Shown here piece by piece: positions 1-6,169 of a stretch of DNA of 8,083 nt. The notes beneath the pieces were generated by a model. That model worked only from the letters and a program-made list of their open reading frames with translations. It had not been told where the DNA came from and did not search any database. Each line of letters starts with the position of its first letter. The stretch's first letter is position 1. The stretch is from CAYNXB01 sp964401045. Lineage in GTDB: Bacteria > Pseudomonadota > Alphaproteobacteria > Sphingomonadales > Sphingomonadaceae. The stretch covers positions 1-8,083 of the forward strand of contig CAYNXB010000100.1 in NCBI GenBank assembly GCA_964401045.1, given 5' to 3'. The position numbers were made by a program, and so were the translations under genes.

Positions 1-1047
1 CCGGCGCAGCAGGGCGCGGTCCTTCTCGAAGTGGTTGCGGAACTCCTTATAGGTGGTCGATCCGATGCAGCGGATCGTGCCCCCGGAGAGCGCGGGCTTG
101 AGCAGGTTGGAGGCGTCCATCGCCCCACCACTGGTCGCGCCCGCGCCGATCACGGTGTGGATCTCGTCGATGAACAGCACCGCGTCGGGCATCTTCTCGA
201 GCTCGGAAACGACCTGCTTCAACCGCTCCTCGAAGTCGCCGCGATAGCGGGTGCCGGCGAGCAGCGCGCCCATGTCGAGCGAATAGATCACCGCGTCGGC
301 CAGCACTTCGGGCACGTCGCCTTCGACGATCTTGCGCGCCAGGCCCTCGGCGATGGCGGTTTTGCCCACGCCGGGATCGCCCACATAGAGCGGGTTGTTT
401 TTGGAGCGGCGGCAGAGGATCTGGATCGTGCGGTCGACCTCCGGCCCGCGGCCGATTAGCGGATCGACACGTCCATCCAGCGCCTTCTGGTTGAGGTTGA
501 CCGTAAACTGGTCGAGCGCCGAATCCTTCTTGGACTTGTCGGGCTTGTCTTCGCTCTTGGCTTCGGATTCCTCGGCGCCATGCGGGCTGCGCGCCTCCAA
601 TTGGCGGCCGCCCTTGCCAATGCCGTGGCTGATATAGCTCACCGCATCGAGCCGGCTCATGTCCTGCTGCTGGAGGAAGTAGACCGCGTAGCTGTCACGT
701 TCGGAGAACAGCGCGACCAGCACGTTGGCGCCAGTGACGGTGTCCTTGCCCGAGGATTGCACGTGGAGGATCGCACGCTGGATCACCCGCTGGAAGCCGG
801 CAGTCGGCTGCGGGTCCGCCTCGTCCTCGGTCTTGAGCGACTGGTATTCCTGGTCGAGGTACTGCTTCACCACTTCGGCAAGCTCGCCGAGATCGACCCC
901 GCAGGAGGTCATCACTTCGGCCGCGTCGCCATCCTCAACCAGCGCGAGCAGCAAATGCTCGAGCGTGGCGTACTCGTGCGCGCGATCGGTCGCGTGCTGG
1001 AGCGCGGCGTGGAGGGTCTTTTCAAGGCTCTGGGCGAAACTGGGCAT
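1..1047 (-). CDS. clpA: ClpA, ATP-binding subunit of ClpAP protease (N-terminal 349 residues, partial)
   Basis: ClpA is the cytosolic AAA+ hexamer that unfolds substrates, including N-degron proteins delivered by ClpS, and threads them into the ClpP peptidase. Reading the minus strand from ATG at 1047 gives 349 in-frame codons to the window edge. The Clp N domain covers residues 1-145 (start MPSFAQSLEK, HLLLALVEDG at 31-40). A charged linker rich in Lys, Glu and Ser follows at 151-178. The first AAA+ domain shows Walker A GDPGVGKT (223-230), the pore loop GTRYRGDFEERL (265-276), Walker B VLFIDEIHT (290-298), sensor-1 region GSTT (329-332) and the arginine-finger stretch ending RALLRR (344-349). 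Full ClpA proteins are about 750-780 residues, so the second AAA+ domain lies outside the window. An AAGGA ribosome site at 1055-1059 supports the start. Linker, N domain and the short D1 identify ClpA rather than ClpB or ClpC. No clpS gene lies directly upstream. Confidence 0.97.
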   Translation of the reverse strand, partial: MPSFAQSLEKTLHAALQHATDRAHEYATLEHLLLALVEDGDAAEVMTSCGVDLGELAEVVKQYLDQEYQSLKTEDEADPQPTAGFQRVIQRAILHVQSSGKDTVTGANVLVALFSERDSYAVYFLQQQDMSRLDAVSYISHGIGKGGRQLEARSPHGAEESEAKSEDKPDKSKKDSALDQFTVNLNQKALDGRVDPLIGRGPEVDRTIQILCRRSKNNPLYVGDPGVGKTAIAEGLARKIVEGDVPEVLADAVIYSLDMGALLAGTRYRGDFEERLKQVVSELEKMPDAVLFIDEIHTVIGAGATSGGAMDASNLLKPALSGGTIRCIGSTTYKEFRNHFEKDRALLRR

Positions 1048-1118
1048 TCAACGATCCTTAGCGCCGGAAACCGGCCATTCGCTTGCGGGAGAATATGAAC
1101 GGATATGCTTAACGAAGG

Positions 1119-1146
1119 CTATATGGGGCATGAAGCCTATATGGGG
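1119..1146 (-). promoter_or_regulatory. Candidate clpA promoter region: tandem CCCCATATAG, heat-shock-like -10 elements
   Basis: On the minus strand CCCCATATAG occurs twice, at 1146-1137 and 1128-1119, 18 bp apart and 72-90 bp ahead of the clpA start. It resembles the enterobacterial sigma-32 -10 element (CCCCATnT). A convincing CTTGAAA -35 box is missing: the best candidate, CTTCGC, lies upstream of the distal copy at a 14-15 bp distance but matches poorly. Plus-strand reading of one copy (CCTATATGGG, 1136-1145) also fits the alphaproteobacterial RpoH -10 consensus, but points towards no gene. What is seen is the repeat; promoter function is inferred. Confidence 0.3.
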
Positions 1147-1181
1147 TGCTCCCGCCGCGTTGCGAAGGAGCCGCGCACGCA

Positions 1182-1403
1182 TCAGGATTCTCGCTTGCCG
1201 AACAAGGCGTTGGCCGCTTCGATGTGCGCGGCGGCCTTGCCGTGGTGCGCTTTGACGCGGGCGATCTCGGTTTCGAGCAAGGCGACGCGCTCCATCAGCT
1301 CGTCCTGCGAATAGGTATCGAGGAGCTCTTTCGCGAGGAGGCTCGCGGCGTCGCCTCTGGGGCGCGGACGGTCATCTTCGTCCATGGTTGAGAAAATGGG
1401 CAT
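1182..1403 (-). CDS. DUF1192 family small protein
   Basis: A 73-residue protein of unknown function. It shows the pattern of the small alphaproteobacterial DUF1192 family: an N-terminal Asp/Arg/Pro segment (MDEDDRPRPRG, 7-17), then a helix with SQDELMERVALLETEIARVK (32-51), and a C-terminal Ala-rich helix ending in ALFGK. The middle part has heptad-like Leu/Val/Ile spacing and probably forms a short coiled coil. Two starts are possible: ATG at 1403, with AGGAA nine bases upstream, and ATG at 1385, which matches how family members usually begin but has no visible ribosome site. I prefer 1403 on the ribosome site; the coordinates of the short form would be 1182-1385. The gene diverges from the quinone oxidoreductase gene across only 46 bp and lies 134 bp upstream of clpA on the same strand, so it may share a transcript with clpA. 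There is no signal peptide or membrane segment. Confidence 0.85.
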   Translation of the reverse strand: MPIFSTMDEDDRPRPRGDAASLLAKELLDTYSQDELMERVALLETEIARVKAHHGKAAAHIEAANALFGKRES

Positions 1404-1412
1404 TGCGCGGGG

Positions 1413-1417
1413 TTCCT
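1413..1417 (-). promoter_or_regulatory. Ribosome binding site deciding the DUF1192 start
   Basis: AGGAA on the minus strand lies nine bases ahead of ATG at 1403. The alternative in-frame ATG at 1385 is preceded by the pyrimidine-rich ATTTTCTCAACC with no purine-rich site. This favours the 73-residue form over the 67-residue form. Confidence 0.5.
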
Positions 1418-1449
1418 GTCAATGGCGCGTGCGGCTAGTTTGCCCGGCG

Positions 1450-2424
1450 ATGAGCGAGAAAACGATGCTGGCGATGGGCTTCGATGCCCCGGGCGGACCC
1501 GAAGTACTGCGGCCGGAGCGGCTGCCGGTGCCAGAGCCGGGCGCGGGGCAGGTGCTGATCAAGGTCGCCCATGCCGGGGTCAACCGGCCGGACGTGCTGC
1601 AGCGGCAGGGCGGTTATCCGCCGCCGCCGGGCGCGTCGCCGATTCCCGGGCTCGAGATTGCCGGCGAGGTGGTCGCCGGGGAAATGCTGGGGCAGCGCGT
1701 CTGCGCACTGGTGACCGGCGGCGGCTATGCCGAATACTGCCTCGCGCGGGCCGCGCATTGCCTGCCTGTGCCCGATGGCCTGTCGCTGGCCGAGGCGGCG
1801 GCGATGCCCGAAACGCTGTTCACCGTGTGGCACAACGTGTTCCAGCGCGGGCGCGCGCAGGCGGGCGAGACGCTGCTGGTCCACGGCGGCACCAGCGGGA
1901 TCGGCACGATGGCGATCATGCTGGCGAAGGCGTTCGGGCTGACGGTGATCACGACTTGCGGCAGCGAAGCCAAGTGTGACGCGGCGCGGGCGATCGGGGC
2001 GGATCACGCGATCGACTACAAGATGCAGGATTTCGTCGCCGAAGTCGCGGCGATCACCGGCGGCAAGGGCGTCGAGGTGGTGCTCGACATGGTCTCGGGC
2101 GACTACGTCCCGCGGAACCTCAAGTGCCTTGCCGAAGATGGCCGCCACGTCACGATCGCGGTCCTCGGCGGCGCGAAGGCCGAGCTCAACATGGCCATGC
2201 TGATGGTGCGGCGGCACACGCTGACCGGCTCGACGCTGCGGGCGCGGAGCGATGCGTTCAAGGCTGCGCTGACTGCGGATATTGCGGAAAAGGTCTGGCC
2301 GCTGGTCTCCGGGGGCAAGTTGCGGCCGGTGATGGATGCGCACTTCCCGCTCGCACAGGCGGGCGAGGCGCACCGGCGGATGGAAATGGGCGAGCATATC
2401 GGGAAGATCGTGCTCGACGTCTGA
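1450..2424 (+). CDS. NAD(P)H-quinone oxidoreductase, PIG3 type (zinc-free MDR family)
   Basis: A 324-residue cytosolic medium-chain dehydrogenase/reductase that should transfer hydride from NADPH to quinones or other electrophilic enones. The N-terminal GroES-like domain (about 10-125) has the PIG3 signatures VNRPDVLQRQGGYPPPPG (44-61), PGLEIAGEV (66-74) and ETLFTVWHNVF (121-131). The Rossmann domain has HGGTSGIGTMAIMLAKA (145-161), the nucleotide loop of the family. STLRARS (261-267) is another PIG3 hallmark. No catalytic or structural zinc cysteine set is present. Residues around 74-82 look a few residues shorter than I expect between the two GEV/RVCAL segments. I chose ATG at 1450 because the reading before it (22 residues from 1384) is not family-like and overlaps the divergent gene. 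ATG at 1465, preceded by GAGAAAA, is an alternative. First gene of a tight cluster with the LLM oxidoreductase and the GST. Confidence 0.93.
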   Translation: MSEKTMLAMGFDAPGGPEVLRPERLPVPEPGAGQVLIKVAHAGVNRPDVLQRQGGYPPPPGASPIPGLEIAGEVVAGEMLGQRVCALVTGGGYAEYCLARAAHCLPVPDGLSLAEAAAMPETLFTVWHNVFQRGRAQAGETLLVHGGTSGIGTMAIMLAKAFGLTVITTCGSEAKCDAARAIGADHAIDYKMQDFVAEVAAITGGKGVEVVLDMVSGDYVPRNLKCLAEDGRHVTIAVLGGAKAELNMAMLMVRRHTLTGSTLRARSDAFKAALTADIAEKVWPLVSGGKLRPVMDAHFPLAQAGEAHRRMEMGEHIGKIVLDV

Positions 2425-2434
2425 TGGAGGGTAG

Positions 2435-3430
2435 ATGCGCTTCGGGGTCTTCGATCACATCGACGCCAACGGCATGCCGGTTGGCGAACAGTATGCGCAG
2501 CGGCTGCGGCTGGTCGAGCGCTACGAGGCCCTGGGCTATTACTGCTACCACCTGACCGAACACCACGCGACCGACCTCGGCATGGCGTCCTCGCCCTCGG
2601 TGTTCCTCGCCGCGGTCGCACAACGGACCAGCACGATCAGGCTGGGCACGCTGGTCTATCTCTTGCCGCTGCATCATCCGCTCCGCCTGCTCGAGGAAAT
2701 CGGCATGCTCGACCAGCTATCGGGCGGTCGGTTCCAGCTCGGCATCGGGCGCGGGGGGCAGCCGGCCGAGCACTCGCGCTTCGGGCTCGTCGAAGCGGAC
2801 CTGGCGCCGATGTTCGACGAGGCTCTCGAACTGCTCGAACAGGGTCTCACTGGTAGCCTGAAGGCCCACAAGGGCGCCTATTACGACCTGCCTGACGTGG
2901 AGCTGCGCATTCGCACGCTGCAGCAGCCGCACCCGCCGTTCTGGTACGGCACCGGCTCCTCGCACCGCAACCAGTGGGCCGCCGAGCGCTCCGTGAACCT
3001 GCTGACGCTGGTGCCGAATGCCCGCGCTCGCGAGATCAACGACGACTACCGTGAGAAGCTCGCGAGGCTCGGCAAACCCGAGCCGTTCATCGGGCAGGCG
3101 CGTCAGTTGATCGTCGCACCGACGGACGCCGAAGCCGAGGCGATCGCCGAGCGGACGTGGAAGCGGTTCGCGGTGTCGTTCAACTGGCTCGTCACCTGGC
3201 TCGGGCGCGATCCGTTCTCGCTGCCGCCGACCTTCGCGGGGGCAGCCGCGGCTGGCCTTGCCTTCGCCGGTTCACCCGCCTCGGTGCGCGATTTCATCGC
3301 CCGCTCGCGCGACGAGGCCGGGGCCAACTATCTGGCGCTCGAGCTCGCGTTCGGCGATATAAGCGAAGTCGAAGCGGCCCAGAGCGCCGAGCTCTTTGCA
3401 CGCGAGGTCGCACCGCATTTCGGAGGCTAG
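2435..3430 (+). CDS. LLM class flavin-dependent oxidoreductase (bacterial luciferase-like monooxygenase)
   Basis: A 331-residue TIM-barrel flavin enzyme expected to use reduced FMN, supplied by a separate reductase, to oxygenate an unidentified small organic substrate. It shows MRFGVFDHID at the N-terminus, the flavin-site TEHH (41-44), IRLGTLVYLLPLHHPLRLLEE (barrel strand and helix, 68-88) and LSGGRFQLGIGRG (95-107), the most conserved motif of the LuxA/LuxB superfamily. WYGTGSS (170-176) starts the next conserved strand. Length is usual for single-domain LLM proteins. The start at 2435 has a strong GGAGG site at 2426-2430 and lies 10 bp after the quinone oxidoreductase stop, so the two are almost surely co-transcribed. 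The substrate cannot be read from sequence. The neighbouring quinone reductase and GST suggest a catabolic or detoxification role (inference). Confidence 0.93.
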   Translation: MRFGVFDHIDANGMPVGEQYAQRLRLVERYEALGYYCYHLTEHHATDLGMASSPSVFLAAVAQRTSTIRLGTLVYLLPLHHPLRLLEEIGMLDQLSGGRFQLGIGRGGQPAEHSRFGLVEADLAPMFDEALELLEQGLTGSLKAHKGAYYDLPDVELRIRTLQQPHPPFWYGTGSSHRNQWAAERSVNLLTLVPNARAREINDDYREKLARLGKPEPFIGQARQLIVAPTDAEAEAIAERTWKRFAVSFNWLVTWLGRDPFSLPPTFAGAAAAGLAFAGSPASVRDFIARSRDEAGANYLALELAFGDISEVEAAQSAELFAREVAPHFGG

Positions 3431-3433
3431 CCG

Positions 3434-4051
3434 ATGACCGACAAGCTCGTCCTGCACGAGGATGCCCGCAGCGGGAACTGCTACAAGATTCGCCTCACCG
3501 CCGCGCTGCTCGATCTGTCGCTCGAAGTGCGGGACTACGACATCATGGCGGGCGAGACGCGGACGGCGGAATTCCTCGAGACGGTCAACGCCAACGGCCG
3601 CATCCCGGTGCTGCAAATCGGCGACAGGTTCCTGCCGGAGAGCAACGCCGCCTGCTGGTACCTCGCAGAAGGAACGCCGCTGCTCCCCCAGGATCGTTTC
3701 GACCGCGCCGATTGCCTGCGCTGGATGTTCTTCGAACAGTACAACCATGAGCCCAACATCGCCACGCTGCGCTTCTGGCTGCGCTTCGTCGGCGAGGCCA
3801 ACCTGAGCGACACACAGCGGGCGATGATCCCCGGCAAGCGCGCCGCGGGCCTCGCGGCGCTGCAACTGATGGAAGATCATCTGGGTGAGCATGACTGGTT
3901 CGTCGGTGACGGCGTCACCCTCGCGGACATCGCGCTCTATCCCTACACCCACAAGGCGGAGGCGGGCGGCTTCCCGCTGGAAGACTTCCCCGCCGTATGC
4001 GGGTGGATCAAACGGATCGAGCGGTTGCCGCGCTACGTGCCGATGGCGTGA
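3434..4051 (+). CDS. Glutathione S-transferase family protein
   Basis: A 205-residue cytosolic GST. The thioredoxin-fold domain (about 1-80) carries SGNCYKIRL (13-21), where Ser13 or Cys16 is the likely glutathione-contact residue. It also has NANGRIPVL (52-60) with the cis-Pro at 58, and the glutathione gamma-glutamyl-binding ES pair (E69-S70, in PESNAACWYL). The all-helical C-terminal domain includes DGVTLADIALYPY (159-171), the N-capping box region that stabilises the fold. Start at 3434 has a GGAGG site at 3422-3426 lying in the end of the preceding gene; the gap is 3 bp, which indicates translational coupling. It probably conjugates or reduces electrophiles, perhaps products of the upstream monooxygenase (inference). 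The exact GST class is not assignable by eye. Confidence 0.93.
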   Translation: MTDKLVLHEDARSGNCYKIRLTAALLDLSLEVRDYDIMAGETRTAEFLETVNANGRIPVLQIGDRFLPESNAACWYLAEGTPLLPQDRFDRADCLRWMFFEQYNHEPNIATLRFWLRFVGEANLSDTQRAMIPGKRAAGLAALQLMEDHLGEHDWFVGDGVTLADIALYPYTHKAEAGGFPLEDFPAVCGWIKRIERLPRYVPMA

Positions 4052-4069
4052 CTTATTCGTGTCACATCG
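4041..4069 (+). terminator. Weak hairpin at the GST stop codon, possible operon 3' end
   Basis: CGAT (4041-4044) and GTGAC (4048-4052) pair with GTCAC (4061-4065) and ATCG (4066-4069), giving nine base pairs with a 3-base bulge and an 8-base loop. The hairpin straddles the GST stop codon. No U-tract follows, so it is not a canonical intrinsic terminator; it could protect an mRNA 3' end or be chance. Confidence 0.25.
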
Positions 4070-4100
4070 TCGCGGAACTGCCTTCGAACTGCGAAACCCA

Positions 4101-4144
4101 TGTAACAATTTGAAATCATAGGCGCGAAGCCAGATGAGGCTTTT
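4101..4144 (+). promoter_or_regulatory. AT-rich promoter-like island and short hairpin before the phosphoesterase gene
   Basis: Bases 4101-4120 contain only four G/C in a window that is otherwise strongly GC-rich, as expected for a promoter core, but no clear -35/-10 pair is visible. A short hairpin follows: AAGCC (4127-4131), six-base loop, GGCTT (4138-4142), ending in TTTT. It could be a weak terminator for the upstream operon or part of the leader of the next gene. The 107-bp gap, the largest within the plus-strand block 1450-6169, makes a new transcription start here plausible. Confidence 0.3.
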
Positions 4145-4158
4145 CAAGGTCGCGCCCG

Positions 4159-5037
4159 ATGCCTGGCACCAACGTTACCGATTTCGCTGAAGCCGCCGCC
4201 GCCTTCGGCGGGCTGCACGAACCCGCCCGGCCCGAGCCGCCGCCTGATGGGCGGCGCAAGTACCGCACGATCTGGATCAGCGATGTCCATCTCGGCACCA
4301 AGGGCTGCAACGCCGAGATGCTGATCGACTTTCTCGACAGCACCGATTCCGAGACGATGTACCTCGTGGGCGACATCATCGACGGGTGGCGGCTGAAGAA
4401 GAAGTTCTACTGGCCGGCCGCGCACAACGACATCGTCTGGCGTATCCTCAAGCGCGCCAAGCGCGGCACGCGGATCGTCTACATTCCCGGCAACCATGAC
4501 GAGATGTTCCGCCAGTTCACCGGTTTGAGCTTCGGCGGGGTCGAGATCCGCCGCGCGGCGTTCCACCGCACCGCCGACGGACGCCGTCTGATGGTGCTCC
4601 ACGGCGATGAGTTCGACGGCGTGATGCTGGCCCACCGCTGGCTCGCGTTTGTGGGCGACGCGCTCTACGAGACGACGATGGCGCTCAGCCGCTGGGTCAA
4701 CATGGCCCGCCGGCAGCTCGGCTTGCCGTACTGGTCGCTTTCGAAGATGGCCAAGCACAAGGTCAAGAACGCAGTCGAGTTCATCTACCGGTTCGAGGAA
4801 GTGGTCGCTCGCGCCGCCGCCGCGCGCAAGGTCGACGGCGTGGTTTGCGGCCACATCCACACCGCCGAGTTCCGCGAGTTCAACGGCGTCGAGTACTGGA
4901 ACGACGGCGACTGGGTCGAAGGCTGCAACGCGCTGGTTGAACACTTCGACGGGCGGATGGAGATCCTCCACTGGCCGCAGGAAATGGCCATGCGCAAGGC
5001 AGCTGAAACCGCCACGGCGCTGCCGGCGGCGGCTTGA
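4159..5037 (+). CDS. LpxH-like metallophosphoesterase (UDP-2,3-diacylglucosamine diphosphatase family)
   Basis: A 292-residue calcineurin-type phosphoesterase with the full two-metal set. It has SDVHLG (41-46, ligands D42 and H44), GDIIDGW (71-77, D72), GNHDE (111-115, N112 and catalytic H113), LHGDEFDG (147-154, H148) and GHIHT (231-235, H232 and H234). Family annotation is usually UDP-2,3-diacylglucosamine diphosphatase of lipid A synthesis. True LpxH has GNRD where this protein has GNHD, and most alphaproteobacteria use the unrelated LpxI for that step. It is therefore more likely an LpxH2-like enzyme acting on another envelope lipid precursor (inference). Length exceeds E. coli LpxH (about 240) through a Pro-rich N-terminal extension (1-33) and helical insertions around 155-220. 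No signal peptide. Start at 4159 follows AAGGT by eight bases. Thirteen bases separate it from the glycosyltransferase; its TGA stop is immediately followed by a second in-frame TGA. Confidence 0.9.
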   Translation: MPGTNVTDFAEAAAAFGGLHEPARPEPPPDGRRKYRTIWISDVHLGTKGCNAEMLIDFLDSTDSETMYLVGDIIDGWRLKKKFYWPAAHNDIVWRILKRAKRGTRIVYIPGNHDEMFRQFTGLSFGGVEIRRAAFHRTADGRRLMVLHGDEFDGVMLAHRWLAFVGDALYETTMALSRWVNMARRQLGLPYWSLSKMAKHKVKNAVEFIYRFEEVVARAAAARKVDGVVCGHIHTAEFREFNGVEYWNDGDWVEGCNALVEHFDGRMEILHWPQEMAMRKAAETATALPAAA

Positions 5038-5050
5038 TGAAGACCGCGCC

Positions 5051-6169
5051 ATGAAAATAGCATTGGTTACCGATGCCTGGGCTCCGCAAGTCAACGGCGT
5101 CGTGCGCACGCTGCAGGCGATCGTTGCCGAGCTTGCCCGGCGTGGCCACCGCGTCGAGGTGATCGCGCCCGATCAGTTCCGATCGCTCCCATGCCCGAGC
5201 TATCCCGAGATCCGGCTCGCACTGGCGCAGCCGGGCAGCGTCGGCGCGCGCCTTGCCGCGATCCGGGCAGACGCGGTCCACATCGCCACCGAAGGCCCGC
5301 TCGGCCTCGCCGCGCGGAGCCACTGCCTCAGGCAAGGGGTGCGCTTCACCACCGCCTACCACACGCATTTTCCCGATTACCTTGCCAAGCGCACCGGGCT
5401 TCCGGCGGCAGCGTTCTGGCCGTTCATCCGCTGGTTCCACCATCCCTCGGCCGGTATCATGGTCGCGACCGAGACCGTGCGCGCGCAGCTGCGCGCCCAG
5501 GGCCTCGCACAAGTGCGCCCATGGAGCCGCGGGGTCGATCTCGCCGCGTTCGCGCCGGACGTCCCGCCACCCGATCTCTATTTCTCGCTCCCGCGCCCGA
5601 TCCAGCTCTATGTCGGGCGGGTCGCGGTCGAGAAGAATATCCAGGCGTTCCTCCGCTGCCGTCATCCCGGGAGCAAGGTCGTCGTCGGAGACGGGCCGGC
5701 GATGGCGCGGCTGCAGGCGGCTTTTCCGGAGGCGGTGTTCCTCGGCAAGCAGAGCGGCGAGGCGCTCGCTGCGTGTTATGCCGGGGCCGACGTGTTCGTA
5801 TTCCCGAGCCGGACCGACACGTTCGGGCTGGTGATGATCGAGGCGCTCGCCTGCGGCACCCCGGTCGCCGCTTACCCGGTGCAGGGCCCGGCCGACGTGC
5901 TCGACGAGAGGTGTGGCGCGCTCGACGAGGATCTCGATTGCGCGATCGCGCGAGCGCTGTCGCGGGAGCGTGAGGACTGTCTCGCGCACGGCCGCCGCTT
6001 CAGCTGGCAGGCGAGCGCCGACCAGTTCCTCGCCGGGCTCGCGTGCGAGGAGCCGGGGGCGCTGCCCAAGCGGACGATGATCGGGCGTCGCATGCGGCTC
6101 GCGGGGCGCCCGGCGCGGCAGGTGCCGCCGGCGCCTACCCCGTCAGCGGCTAGCCCCCGAAGTCGTTGA
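5051..6169 (+). CDS. GT4 family (GT-B) glycosyltransferase, MgtA-like
   Basis: A 372-residue retaining glycosyltransferase of GT-B fold, probably a sugar-nucleotide-dependent hexosyl- or mannosyltransferase making a membrane glycolipid. The N-terminal acceptor domain opens with MKIALVTDAWAPQVNGVVRT (1-20), the hallmark of the MgtA-like subgroup, and has YHTHFPDYLAKR (103-114). The donor domain begins with LYVGRVAVEKNI (186-197), has VVVGDGPAMARL (210-221), and FPSRTDTFGLVMIEALACGTP (251-271), where D256 to E264 takes the place of the usual E-x7-E. The C-terminal 35 residues (338-372) are basic, Pro/Ala-rich and look unstructured. They may be a recent 3' extension, because the last 20 bases overlap the convergent lipoprotein gene. 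ATG at 5051 starts exactly at the conserved MKIALVTD; its ribosome site (GAAGA) is weak, so coupling to the phosphoesterase gene is likely. No membrane segment. Confidence 0.92.
   Translation: MKIALVTDAWAPQVNGVVRTLQAIVAELARRGHRVEVIAPDQFRSLPCPSYPEIRLALAQPGSVGARLAAIRADAVHIATEGPLGLAARSHCLRQGVRFTTAYHTHFPDYLAKRTGLPAAAFWPFIRWFHHPSAGIMVATETVRAQLRAQGLAQVRPWSRGVDLAAFAPDVPPPDLYFSLPRPIQLYVGRVAVEKNIQAFLRCRHPGSKVVVGDGPAMARLQAAFPEAVFLGKQSGEALAACYAGADVFVFPSRTDTFGLVMIEALACGTPVAAYPVQGPADVLDERCGALDEDLDCAIARALSREREDCLAHGRRFSWQASADQFLAGLACEEPGALPKRTMIGRRMRLAGRPARQVPPAPTPSAASPRSR

Noticed and set aside
1148..1171. GCTCC/GGAGC inverted repeat after the DUF1192 stop as a terminator
   Set aside because: Only five base pairs with a 14-base loop and no T-tract in either direction.
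1417..1422. TTGACA on the minus strand as the -35 box of DUF1192
   Set aside because: It lies only about 14 bases before the start codon and overlaps the ribosome site, leaving no room for a -10 element and leader.
1435..2397. Long 320-codon minus-strand frame opposite the quinone oxidoreductase
   Set aside because: It is the Arg/His-rich complement shadow of a clearly recognisable gene in GC-rich DNA and shows no family motif.
4075..4100. GGAAC at 4074-4078 as a general stress (EcfG) promoter -35 ahead of the phosphoesterase gene
   Set aside because: No CGTT lies at the required 16-19 base spacing; the sequence there reads AAACCC.
4880..5989. 369-codon minus-strand frame opposite the phosphoesterase and glycosyltransferase genes
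   Set aside because: Composition is that of a shadow frame, and both opposite-strand genes carry unmistakable conserved motifs.
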